Source of the DNA: CAIYUC01 sp963682005
GTDB taxonomy: Bacteria; Bacteroidota; Bacteroidia; Bacteroidales; FEN-979
Direction: 5' to 3'
Length of the DNA: 64,000 bases
NCBI GenBank assembly: GCA_963682005.1
Contig: OY820914.1
Coordinates: 620,001 to 684,000, forward strand
Shown here in pieces: positions 43,459-52,900 of this stretch. Under the pieces are notes generated by a model. The model did no database searches, was not told where the DNA came from, and saw only the letters and a list, made by a program, of their open reading frames with translations. Numbering within the stretch: position 1 is the stretch's first letter; each line of letters begins with the position of its first letter. Made by a program: the position numbers and the translations under genes.

Positions 43459-44439
43459 TTAATTTTTTATTAGATTCTCTTCCAGGTAAAATTGATTCAT
43501 GGTAAAAATAGAGTCGCTGGGTTTTTCCGCTGCCGGCGGGGGTTCAAGGGATACTGTATTGAATCCGAGATAGGAATCACTCAACGAAAAATCAAGGTCC
43601 GCATTTTGTATTTCAATGGAAATGTCAGCATCATAACCGATAGGGATAAAATAGTCATAAAACCTCCGGATAAGCTTGCTTTTCTTTCCATTCTCAAGGA
43701 ATTGGTCAATTTTCGATGCTTGGATCGGCCCGATGTTAAAAATGATCGTTGGTGTACTTTCCATAAAATCTCCGCCAACGATCATATCATCTCCGCATGA
43801 AAAAGAGCCCAGGCTTTCGGAAGAAGAATGGATCATTACCTTGATCGGGTGATACCGGTCCTCTACCTGCCAGGAAACACTTTCTTCAAGAAAATACTCA
43901 AGACAAATGGCTGTAAGCTGGAAGTTCCCGACAATGCGATGAAGGAAAGGAATTATCCGTGCGAGCCGGGCCTGGTAAAGATCGGTAATATCATCCCCGA
44001 TCATCCAGAATTTTTTCAATTCCTCAAAACTATTGTTATTCAATAAGGCAAGCAACTCATTTTCATAAAGCTCAAGCGCCACTCTTTTCTGGAAAATTTC
44101 ATTTTCAATCGGATTGAACAAAAGATGAGCGTGATTTTTTTGTTTCCGGTTGAACTCATGGATCTCGTTGATTTTTTCCCTTGATCCTTCCGGTGATTTC
44201 AGAAAAAGATTTTCCGGCAGTGAATTAAAAAGTCCATCCCTGGAAAGCTTGCATACCAGTTTATTCTCCCGTTTTTCGAAATGCAGAACGTCGTAATCCC
44301 AGTTCTTCCTGTGACTGCTTTCGAATTCGACAATGATGTTGTCGGGGCTTATTCCCTGCATTATCAAATCCCCAATGACTGTTTCCGCCCTCATGGAAGG
44401 TTTGGAACTGGTTAACTGATCAACAAGACGGTCATTCAT
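43459..44439 (-). CDS. tssG: T6SS baseplate subunit TssG
   Basis: The 326-residue protein fits the TssG (formerly DUF1305) family of the Bacteroidota type by size and by the layout of short alpha/beta segments with VALELYENELLALL, GDDMIVGGDFMESTPTIIF and a C-terminal YLGFNTVSL. TssG joins TssF and TssK in the baseplate wedge. It is the first gene of the minus-strand operon tssG-tssN-tssK-tssO-small TM gene, 13 nt before it are A/T-rich, and a -7 box lies upstream. Sequence conservation is weak, so the call depends on context. Confidence 0.75.
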   Translation of the reverse strand: MNDRLVDQLTSSKPSMRAETVIGDLIMQGISPDNIIVEFESSHRKNWDYDVLHFEKRENKLVCKLSRDGLFNSLPENLFLKSPEGSREKINEIHEFNRKQKNHAHLLFNPIENEIFQKRVALELYENELLALLNNNSFEELKKFWMIGDDITDLYQARLARIIPFLHRIVGNFQLTAICLEYFLEESVSWQVEDRYHPIKVMIHSSSESLGSFSCGDDMIVGGDFMESTPTIIFNIGPIQASKIDQFLENGKKSKLIRRFYDYFIPIGYDADISIEIQNADLDFSLSDSYLGFNTVSLEPPPAAEKPSDSIFTMNQFYLEENLIKN

Positions 44440-44459
44440 ATACTTTGGGACTCTGTTAG

Positions 44460-44467
44460 CAAAAATA
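44460..44467 (-). promoter_or_regulatory. -7 box of the tssG-N-K-O operon
   Basis: CAAAAATA on the plus strand reads TATTTTTG on the minus strand, matching TAnnTTTG. It lies 20 bp before the tssG ATG (44439). No TTTG is evident at the -33 position. Confidence 0.5.
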
Positions 44468-44536
44468 CATTATTTTATGAAAATGTAAAAGGTTTTTCTG
44501 CATTCCTGACCTGAACAGGGCCAGCAAGGGATATAT

Positions 44537-44694
44537 GATGAGGTGGTGAGGTGGTGAGGTGGTGAGGTGGTGAGGTGGTGAGCTGGTGAGGTGGTGAGGT
44601 GGTGAGGTGGTGAGTGGGGAGCTGGTGAGCTGATAAGTTAAGAACTTGATGACTTTGTGACTTGATGACCTTGTGACCTTGTGACCTTGTCACT
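44537..44694. repeat. 8-nt minisatellites GAGGTGGT and GTGACCTT
   Basis: From about 44537 to 44630 the unit GAGGTGGT (with GAGCTGGT variants) repeats about eleven times. It is followed at about 44650-44694 by GACTTTGT/GACCTTGT units in the same 8-nt period. Both have the same G/T-rich look and are likely slippage products. A related GTGACCCT tract occurs at 54061-54090. Confidence 0.85.
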
Positions 44695-44805
44695 TTTTAG
44701 GGGATCATCTTAACAAACTCAACATCCTGACAAGGTCAAAACAACAATTTGTTTGAAAATTAACAAAACTGGATATGGTTTATGTAAATATTAAAAATGA
44801 AATAA

Positions 44806-44813
44806 TATCTTTG
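44806..44813 (+). promoter_or_regulatory. -7 box before the TonB_C-like gene at 44869
   Basis: TATCTTTG matches TAnnTTTG, 55 bp before the ATG at 44869. The expected -33 TTTG is not evident; the closest is TTTA at about 44779. Confidence 0.45.
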
Positions 44814-44868
44814 TTCGTCCATTTGAATTTGTCAGGGTTCGTTAACCAGAATCAATTATTACCGTACA

Positions 44869-45294
44869 ATGAAATTTTGGCTTACCTTTTTATTTTCCAG
44901 TTTTCTTTTTTTTGTAGGAGTTGGCCAGGCAAAGCCTGATTCTTCATCAAATTCCCCGAGCCAGGCAACAACTATCGACCTGAGGTCTCCACATTTCCCA
45001 GGGGGTACAAACGAGTTACTCAAGTTTCTGATTGATAACCTGAACATAGCTGACAGCAATGAGCGGGCAAAGGTCAAAGGGCTGCTTCTGATCAACATTA
45101 TCATTGATTCTACCGGAAAGATCAAGGAAGCCACAGTGCTTGCCGGGATCAACAAGAAAGTGAACAAGGAAGTTGAACGGGTCTTTTCCATCATGCCTGA
45201 CTGGATCCCGGCCATTGTCGACGGTCCGAAAACCGATCAGGAATTTGTTTACCAGATCTCGCTGAACCTGGGGACGAAACCGAAAAAGAAGTAA
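44869..45294 (+). CDS. Small exported TonB_C-like protein
   Basis: The 141-residue protein has a signal peptide (about 1-20) and a single compact domain with the TonB_C pattern: PGGTNELLKFLIDNL, then KGLLLINIIIDSTGKIKEATVLAGINKKVNKEVERV and a final FVYQISLNLGTK strand. It contains no transmembrane spacer or proline-rich part, so it cannot work like classical TonB and would be a free periplasmic or outer-membrane-associated domain. It shares this domain with the larger protein at 21222-22310. Role unknown. Confidence 0.62.
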   Translation: MKFWLTFLFSSFLFFVGVGQAKPDSSSNSPSQATTIDLRSPHFPGGTNELLKFLIDNLNIADSNERAKVKGLLLINIIIDSTGKIKEATVLAGINKKVNKEVERVFSIMPDWIPAIVDGPKTDQEFVYQISLNLGTKPKKK

Positions 45295-45380
45295 TTTCCA
45301 GATGATCCGGATGAACGCATACTTCGTAATTATGAATTATGAGGCAGACAACGATGTGAATGCCTTAACCGCGTGTTCAG

Positions 45381-47387
45381 CTATCTTTTTGAAAATCGTT
45401 TAACCTCAGCTTTCGTCCTGCCTGCCAGTCTGACCAGGTAAACACCTATATCCAGGGTACTTATATCCAAATGTAATTTCCCCTGGTTCATTTCCGTCTT
45501 TATCACTACCTGGCCCTGTGCGTTAATCAATTCCAGGGAGGTTCCCGGTTCCGGGTTTTCAGTTTCAACAGTGAGCTTATCGGTTGCAGGATCAGGGTAA
45601 ACTACAAATGATCCGGATATCCTTTCCGGTGAAGGCTCAATGCCTGCTGGTTCATAAAGCGATTCAACCGCGTCAAGGTCGAACCCTGCATCGGGTGCGT
45701 TTGCGGTTCCGTCATTATCATCCACGATCATGATGAATCGTGCTCCATAGACCCCGGCGGCCGAAAGGTCAAATGAAGTGGTTCCCAGGCCGTCTCCGAG
45801 GGAAACCCACGGGCCGTCTTTCGTTTGCGAAACATAGCAGACGAACCCTTCGGGTGTAGAATCCCCTTCCACAACAGTAAAATCATTCCCTTCGATATCG
45901 GGAACGGGATACTGCATGTCGAGATGGATCACGCCGTTCTTACCCAGGGAATAGTTTATGTTGTCGGGCGGCCCGATTATACCAGGCGTGTTTGCTTCAT
46001 CCTGGAAATTATTGCCGGGGATCACAACAGTGGCCACGTTGGAAACAAAATGACCCGGGAATGGTTGCAATTGAATATTGATCGTGGTTGATCCCGATTC
46101 CGGAACGGTAATATTATTGATCACACCCGTAAGGTAATCATTGGCAACGAACCTCAGGGAATATGTCCCGGCTGGCAGGTACTTGTGGTAATAACCGTTC
46201 ACTGAGTCGCTGTATACGGGGAAGAAGCCGTCAACAAACAACGCAGCCCTTACCGGAAGGCCGGTCACGCTGTCGGTTACAATTCCTTCAAGTCCGAATC
46301 CGGCATTTGTTAACATTTCCATCATCGCAGGAACATTGTTGTGATAATAGTACTGGATCTGCGAGCCCGGCGGCTGCTTATTGTTCGATATCTCCATGGT
46401 GAGGGCATCTGTTCCGCTGAGTCCGTAACTGTAGTCGATAGTTTCGCCGTTGGTCGGGTAATCGGCATAGGACTGGCGGACCTGGAGCAAGGGATACCCG
46501 GAAGCACCTGAATAAGTCACAGCCAGCTGATGCAAGGCCGGGTAATCCGGAGGCTGGGTGGCACGATAGCACCAGGGCCAGAGCACGACCTCCTCTCCGC
46601 TGTGATACGTAATATGAATGACGAAATGGTGCTCATAAACGCAGTTCCTTAGCGCTTTTGTTTCAAGCTGGGAAAAGGTGCCGGGGCTGTTTCCCTCACC
46701 GTTCCACATGTAGCCGCCATCGCGGTTGCAATCCACGTAGTTGCTGTTGTAACGTGACATATTTGCCCTTCCGTCGGGATTGACCATCGGGTATATGAAG
46801 ATCTCACGGCTGTCGATAAGGCCGGTTATCTGCGGATCGGAACCATAGCCGGTGCAGAGGTCGCGGGCGAAGCGGACCAGGTTTTCAGGGCCGCCGATCT
46901 CATCACCATGAATGCCGCCATCGAACAAAACTTCCGGCTCATTCTCATCTGTACCCACATTGTCACTGATTTTGAGATAGGTCAGTTGCCGGCCCTGCAG
47001 AGTTGTTCCGGTCACGATTTTCTTACAGATATCCGGAAACGCTGTCGCCAGACTGTCCATCAATGCGATAATCTGGTCGTAGTTATGATACGCTTCCGCC
47101 CTGTCTTTCCAGAATCCCCTGTAGTATTCGTTCAGGTCGCTCTTCAGTATCTCAGACTTCAGTCCTGCAGCCTGTATCCTGTCATATTCCGATGGAACAA
47201 CATACATCAGGGCATGCCCTTCCAGTGCATGGATATCCCCGTTCAGGTGAAGATCCCCGAGCTTATGGGCCTCATCATTATTTGCAAGTGTAACCCTGAC
47301 CTCCATTTCCTGATTCCGCCAGCCGTTTTGGGAATAACCGGAAATCACCAGGATTTGCAGCAGGAAAAGTACCAGGAACAGTCTCAT
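45381..47387 (-). CDS. Secreted M14 zinc carboxypeptidase with T9SS sorting domain
   Basis: The 668-residue protein (start chosen at 47387, which gives a good signal peptide; the frame is open to 47474, but the extension is translated intergenic repeat sequence) has the M14 catalytic domain with zinc ligands His160 and Glu163 (GGIHGDE), His262 (HITYHSGE) and the catalytic Glu332 (LTMEIS). A NPDGRANMSRYNSNYVDCNRD segment supplies the substrate-binding Asn/Arg. After the catalytic domain come a prealbumin-like module (about 370-440), a beta-sandwich, and a T9SS type A sorting domain (VVYPDPATDKLTV, ending AEVKRFSKR). It is secreted and trims peptides from the C-terminus. Confidence 0.88.
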   Translation of the reverse strand: MRLFLVLFLLQILVISGYSQNGWRNQEMEVRVTLANNDEAHKLGDLHLNGDIHALEGHALMYVVPSEYDRIQAAGLKSEILKSDLNEYYRGFWKDRAEAYHNYDQIIALMDSLATAFPDICKKIVTGTTLQGRQLTYLKISDNVGTDENEPEVLFDGGIHGDEIGGPENLVRFARDLCTGYGSDPQITGLIDSREIFIYPMVNPDGRANMSRYNSNYVDCNRDGGYMWNGEGNSPGTFSQLETKALRNCVYEHHFVIHITYHSGEEVVLWPWCYRATQPPDYPALHQLAVTYSGASGYPLLQVRQSYADYPTNGETIDYSYGLSGTDALTMEISNNKQPPGSQIQYYYHNNVPAMMEMLTNAGFGLEGIVTDSVTGLPVRAALFVDGFFPVYSDSVNGYYHKYLPAGTYSLRFVANDYLTGVINNITVPESGSTTINIQLQPFPGHFVSNVATVVIPGNNFQDEANTPGIIGPPDNINYSLGKNGVIHLDMQYPVPDIEGNDFTVVEGDSTPEGFVCYVSQTKDGPWVSLGDGLGTTSFDLSAAGVYGARFIMIVDDNDGTANAPDAGFDLDAVESLYEPAGIEPSPERISGSFVVYPDPATDKLTVETENPEPGTSLELINAQGQVVIKTEMNQGKLHLDISTLDIGVYLVRLAGRTKAEVKRFSKR

Positions 47388-47643
47388 TGCTATAAAAATT
47401 TTTGCGTCTTTGTGTCTTGGCGGTAATGTTTTTTTTATAATTTTCTTACAATACTCGGGTGCAAAGGTCGTCATAGTGATTAATGCACATAGAAGGGATG
47501 CAAAATGCAGGAATAGTGGACGGAGACAACAGGTAAGAGAACAGAATATGGAAACCCGAAGCCAATAGTCTGTAGTTTGAAGCCTGTAGCCTGAAGCCTG
47601 TTCCAGCTTTCACGGGAATGACAGTATAGGAAAAGCCTGCAGA

Positions 47644-48126
47644 CTACTTTTTTTCCGGCTCCGCCTTTGGTGTTTTCTCTTTCTTTAAGGGCATTTTACG
47701 TTCGACATCCCCTTTTGAAGTGATCAGGACTTCGTATCCCTGTGTTTCATTTTTCATGATCATTCCGTAAAGAAATACCTTGTCGGGTTTCTCAACTTTT
47801 ACAGGGTCCGACATTGTGAATCCCTTGAAATTCTTGGCGATCGATTTCGTGACTTTTTTCGGGAACTCAGCTTCCGTGATGGTGGTGCGGGTTTCCATCC
47901 ATTTCCCGTAGGAATTGAAGAGGGTCGTCGAGGCAATTTCATTGGCCTTGAAACTGATCAGATAATTTTTCTTCTGCATTTCATATCTGACCTCCGAAGC
48001 ACCCGGGTATTTTTTGTCAAAGCCCTGCTTCACGTTCGCCGGAACTTTGTCCGGTGTAATTTCCTGGCTGTATCCACAGATGCTTAGCATCCAGATGCTA
48101 ATAAATAATAAAACGCTGGTTTTCAT
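47644..48126 (-). CDS. PepSY-like/BLIP-like periplasmic protein
   Basis: The 160-residue protein has a signal peptide (about 1-20, ending SICGYSQ) and two halves of the PepSY-like (DUF2874) pattern: VPANVKQGFDKKYPGASEVRYEMQ, then a strand-rich part with KGFTMSDPVKVEK. The fold binds or inhibits peptidases in other members. The C-terminus is Lys/Glu-rich, suggesting a disordered tail. It stands alone on the minus strand between the M14 gene and the lipoprotein gene. Confidence 0.7.
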   Translation of the reverse strand: MKTSVLLFISIWMLSICGYSQEITPDKVPANVKQGFDKKYPGASEVRYEMQKKNYLISFKANEIASTTLFNSYGKWMETRTTITEAEFPKKVTKSIAKNFKGFTMSDPVKVEKPDKVFLYGMIMKNETQGYEVLITSKGDVERKMPLKKEKTPKAEPEKK

Positions 48127-48510
48127 GATTCAATTTGTTATAATGTTTGAAATTATTTTTCAAGGGTGAATGATTGATTACCTTCATATGGACCTAATCC
48201 GCGATCAAAGTTAAACTAAATTCCTGCGACCTGTATGTTCAAATGGTCCCTTTACGAAAATAGTAAGTTTATCACCAGCGATTTCCTGGTAATATGATGT
48301 TTCATATAACTTTTCCTAAACATTCACTGTATATTTTGGAGTTTTTTACAGAACATTCTTGATTTTTCTTTATTTTTGGAACTAACAACGATAAATACGA
48401 AAAACCAGGTATTTATTGATATATTTATATATTTACAAAGAATCCAATCTGTAAAAAATCATTTTCACTCCCTTCAAAAATCCAAGTCTCATTTATCAAA
48501 AACCAAAATT
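48127..48510. other. Divergent intergenic region before the YD-type lipoprotein gene
   Basis: The 384-bp stretch has only A/T-rich DNA and a -7-like TATTTTTG at 48371-48378. It includes an open frame back to 48376 that lacks a signal and is probably not translated; no other gene was found. Confidence 0.5.
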
Positions 48511-49494
48511 ATGAAAACATTTTTACGCCAATTAACATCAATCATGATGATGGCATTAATTATTGCTGGAATATTTTCCTGCAAAAAGAAAGAAGATACC
48601 GTTAAGCAATTCCGGGTAACCCAAATGTTATATTATTATAATAACGATACGATCCCGGAGTTTAAAGTTTTATTTGAATATCAGAACAACAAAATTGCCA
48701 TGATGCGGGAGTATACCTATAATACTCAATCAAGTCAATTTATTGAATCCTACAGATACGAGGTTGAATATCCCGACGCGAATTCCATTGTCGTCACCGA
48801 CTCATATTTAGTTACCGATACGAAGGCCTGGGAACCCCGTTATAAATATGAGGCTGTATTTTCCGGGGGAAAGATAACTGAAAGCATTGAATATGATTAT
48901 TATAGCGGGAACTGGGTACCTTACAACAAATTCAATTGCACGTATGCAAATCAAAATATGTCACAAGTGATTAATTATAATTACAGTAACGGGAATTGGG
49001 TGAACGATTACAAGACAGAAAATACATTTTCAGGATCCAAGTTAACGCAAAGTATTTCATATGATTATGATGCCGCGTGGGTCCAGTCATGGAAGGATGT
49101 AGTTACTTATAATGGGAATATTATTGATAATATCACCGGGTACGATTTCAATGGGTCAACATATGATCAGGAAGATAAGTATGTATATGAATATACCAGC
49201 AATCTTATCTCGAAAATAACGGAATCCTATTATTATAGCGGGAATTGGAATGTTTCTACAACGTCACTATACACATATGATTCGAATAAAAACCTGGCAA
49301 CGGAGGTGCGGACAAATTCATACTCTACAAAAGTTGAATACTCATATGAAACAGGAAGCGGCAATTGGTCTCAGATACGGGATGTCTGGGATGGCGATTC
49401 GTATATGATGAACCATCTGTTTCCAAATCCAACAAAAGGAAAGAAGCCGGGGCAGAATACCAGGTATCTTCCGAAGCCTGACGGTGCCTTGTAA
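48511..49494 (+). CDS. Lipoprotein with YD-like repeats; C-terminal sorting domain cut short
   Basis: The start ATG at 48511 gives a lipoprotein signal with the lipobox AGIFSC; an earlier in-frame start (48376) would add an atypical 45 residues and is rejected. The body is made of about eight repeats of the RHS/YD-like kind, with the Tyr-rich pattern YSGNWVPYNKFNCTY, NGNWVNDYKTENTFSGSKLTQSISYDYD. The protein ends with NHLFPNPTKGK, the start of a T9SS sorting domain, but only about 20 residues follow before the stop, so the domain is truncated. A lipobox and a T9SS domain are also an unusual pair. It may be a decayed copy. Confidence 0.6.
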   Translation: MKTFLRQLTSIMMMALIIAGIFSCKKKEDTVKQFRVTQMLYYYNNDTIPEFKVLFEYQNNKIAMMREYTYNTQSSQFIESYRYEVEYPDANSIVVTDSYLVTDTKAWEPRYKYEAVFSGGKITESIEYDYYSGNWVPYNKFNCTYANQNMSQVINYNYSNGNWVNDYKTENTFSGSKLTQSISYDYDAAWVQSWKDVVTYNGNIIDNITGYDFNGSTYDQEDKYVYEYTSNLISKITESYYYSGNWNVSTTSLYTYDSNKNLATEVRTNSYSTKVEYSYETGSGNWSQIRDVWDGDSYMMNHLFPNPTKGKKPGQNTRYLPKPDGAL

Positions 49495-49556
49495 TCCGAC
49501 AGAAATACGCTTCAGAACTGGTTTCTTAATGCTAATCAGGTATAAAAGCCTAAATT

Positions 49557-49895
49557 ATGGCAACAGACAGGAGTTTTGTTGAATTTATTGCTGACCAGGT
49601 TGAAAATGCAGGTCAGATAACGTACAAAATGATGTTTGGGGAGTACGCCCTTTATTGCAATGGCAAGGTGGTCGGGCTTGTCTGCGACAACCAGCTCTAT
49701 ATAAAGCCGACTGAGGCAGGACGGACATTTATCGGGAATGTTCAGGAAGCTCCACCATATCCCGGGGCAAAACCAAGTTTCCTGATCGATGAAAGGATTG
49801 AAGACCGGGAATGGATGAGCAACCTGGTCAGGATCACATATAATGAGCTGCCGGAGCAGAAAGTGAAGAAGAAGAAAAAGAAATCCCGGGAATAA
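49557..49895 (+). CDS. TfoX N-terminal domain protein
   Basis: The 112-residue protein is a TfoX_N domain: VEFIADQVENAGQITYKMMFGEYALYCNGKVVGLVCDN, DQLYIKPTEAG and APPYPGAKPSFLI follow the family's conserved blocks. It ends in a run of lysines (KKKKKK), likely flexible. Stand-alone TfoX_N proteins are widespread in Bacteroidota and of unclear function; the link to natural competence applies to proteobacterial full-length TfoX only. It lies between two secreted-protein genes, 47 bp before the second. Confidence 0.82.
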   Translation: MATDRSFVEFIADQVENAGQITYKMMFGEYALYCNGKVVGLVCDNQLYIKPTEAGRTFIGNVQEAPPYPGAKPSFLIDERIEDREWMSNLVRITYNELPEQKVKKKKKKSRE

Positions 49896-49942
49896 TAAGC
49901 AGGGCAAGCCCGGGATGAAAGCGAATAAACAAAACTGCCTTT

Positions 49943-52900
49943 ATGAAAATCATTTACCATTTACTCGTCTGGCTGTTCGTATTTATGACATTTCATCTTT
50001 CAGGGCAGCAAATCTATGATGCCATTGCAGGAGATACGGTCATTCTGAGGCTACTGAATAATCCAGACGGAGAACTCCGGTGGCAGGAAAAGGATGACTC
50101 GCTTTCATTATGGAATGATATTCCCGGTTCTTACACTGATACGGCTCACTACCTTATCGGGGCGAATAATTCAGGTTTCAAGTATTTCAGGGCCATACTG
50201 ACCCATACGAACCAGTACTTTTTCCCGGCATTTAATAAAATGGTTATGCCCAATCCTCCGCCATACGGAGGGTGGATGATATTCCTGACCTCCGTACAAA
50301 ACTATACCGCAGTACAATGGCAGCAAAAGACTGACTCCCTTTCCCCCTGGACTGATATTCCGGGTGCCACGTCAAATACGTATCAATTTGTTACACATGA
50401 TCCTGCAGTCCTCTCTTACGAATTCCGGTTAAGGGTGAACAATCCACTGTATCTGTGCAAATCGTATAGTTTTCCTTTGACGATCAGGATCTGCAATGAT
50501 ATCTCCGGCTTTCTTTCCGGGCATTATTATGGGGGTGGTCTGATCTTTTACACGGATACTGCAAACGGAACCGGTCTGGCAGCCGCGCCCCGCGACCAGG
50601 GAGCATCGGTTTGGGGATGTACCGGTACATCCATTCCGGGTGCCAGTGGTTCAGCTATCGGGACGGGAGCGCAGAATACAGCAGCAATAGTATCCGGATG
50701 CACTTCGCAGGGAATTGCTGCTTATGTATGCGACACACTCAATCTGAACAGTTATAATGACTGGTTTTTACCTTCCATTGGCGAACTGGAGTTGTTGTAT
50801 TCCAAATTGCACGGGAACAGCCTATCGGGTTATTATTCGGGATCCGACTACTGGACTTCAACAGAAACATCGGCAAACGATGCATATGCATACAGCTTTG
50901 CAGCTTCCTGGTACTGGCCGACCAATAAAGGAACAGGATGGAACCGGGTTGCACCGATACGTTCATTTGATGTTTCCGTCCCGCAAAAAATCACGACGGT
51001 TCTCATGCCAAATTCTGTTGTGGCAAATATCTCCGTTCAGTTTTTGCCCAACAACCTTAACAGTGTTATCGCGAATTATACAGAAGAAGTCGAGAGCGGG
51101 GCTACGCTGAACTGGGATTTTGCAGGGGGAACGGTCATCTCGGGTTCAGGCAAAGGTCCTTATCTTATCATGTACAACGATGCCGCGGTAAGACAAATCA
51201 CCCTATACATAACTTCGGGAACTTGCACTTCGCCCACTTATTCCTCCAATGAATTCAGGTTGCCTTTGTTTGAAAATACAAACCCCGCTTTCCCTGCTGT
51301 CACAACAGGCGCTTCAGAATGGTTCGATTACAATAATGACGGGTACCTGGATGCCATTATCACCGGGTCGGATACCACCCGGCTTTACAGGAATGATGCA
51401 GGGGCGGGATTCAGCGCCGTGCCGTATAGTTTTCCGTCATTATCCTATTCTAATCTTGCGATCGGAGATTATAACAATGACGGGCTGCCGGATATTCTGC
51501 TTTTCGGCAAGACAGACTCTGTCAATATCACACGGCTTTATAAAAATGAAGGAAATGAATCCTTCAGCCAGGATTCTTCGGAATTTCCCGGCGTGTTGTA
51601 TGGCTCGGCAAAGTTCATCGATTACAACAACGACGGGTTCCCTGATATCCTGCTTTCGGGAGAAGACAACAATGGCGACCCTTTGACACGCCTGTATAAA
51701 AACAATAAAACGACTCCTTTCACAGAAGTTCAGTCAGGCATTATCAACCTGAAGAACAGCGCCATTGCCGTTTGCGATTACAATCACGACCAATTTTCAG
51801 ATTTCATTATCACAGGAAATAACGGACCAACACGGTATTCCAGGATCTATAAGAATACCCGTGGGGCATTTACCGATATCGGAGCCCCGGTTTCCGCAGT
51901 GAATTCAGGTGGCGTAGACTGGGGTGATTTCAACAATGACGGGAATCCTGATTTTGTTATATCCGGCATGAATTGTAATCCGACAAGCTGGAGTTCAAAC
52001 TGCCTGACGTACATTAACAGCGCAACCCTGCAGATCTTTCAGAATAATGGCAATGATTCCTTTTCTATGGCAACGGCAAGGTCCGGTTACATGGCCTATG
52101 CCCGCAGTTCGTTAAAGAACGGGGATTATGATAACGACGGGGATCTTGATTTTGCAATTACGGGCGTAGTCGGGGTTGGGGAATGCACGGTCGGCATCGG
52201 GGGTGGTGCTGATTCGTTGCTCGAGTTCCTGAGTTCAGCACCAAGGGTTTACAGGAATGACGGGAACTATGCCCTTACCGACATCCAGGTAAACATACCC
52301 AGATGCGAAACGGCGCCTAACGAATTCTGTGTCGATGCATATTTCAGCAGTTTCTCCATCTCATGGGGCGATTTTAACAATGACGGCAAACTGGACATTT
52401 TACGCACAGCAAACGGGGATGACGGGGATTATACAAGCATTTACCGCAATGGGATGAATTCCGGGAACACCCCGCCCTGTGCACCTTCAGGTCTTCATAC
52501 GGTGGTGATTGGAGATACAATCATGTTTTCCTGGCATCGGGCAACGGATCCAGAGACACCTCAGCCAGGGCTTTCTTATAACCTTCGCATTGGAACCACC
52601 TGTGGTGGAAATGATATTCTTTCTTCCAATTCTGACACCAGCGGCCGGCGAAAACTGGCATCCATGGGCAATGCTTTCCAGGACACCTGCTGGCGGCTGC
52701 ATGGATTACCTCCGGGTACCTATTACTGGAGCGTTCAGGCGATCGACAACGGGTTCGCCGGAAGCTCCTTCTCAGTGGCAGATTCGTTCATGATATTCCC
52801 CGGAACCCGGATCTCCGGCATTGTAAAATATAACAATCCGCAAAACAGTCCCATTGACTCTTCATGGATTTGCAGGTATTACGGAGGACTCCGTAACGAT

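Larger units (their letters stand above)
44440..44868. other. Divergent intergenic region between tssG and the TonB_C-like gene
   Basis: This 429-bp gap holds the tssG -7 box (44460-44467), two kinds of 8-nt minisatellite (44537-44694), and a -7 box for the plus-strand gene (44806-44813). A 72-codon frame across the minisatellite (HHLTTSPPHQL-like) is repeat translation, not a gene. Confidence 0.7.

Noticed and set aside
47388..47474. 29-codon extension of the M14 peptidase start
   Set aside because: The sequence is a translation of the common noncoding CCGCCAAGACACAAAGACGCAAAAA-type repeat and would place the signal peptide inside; start taken at 47387.
48376..48510. Upstream extension of the YD-type lipoprotein
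   Set aside because: No signal or coding character; the ATG at 48511 gives a clear lipobox.
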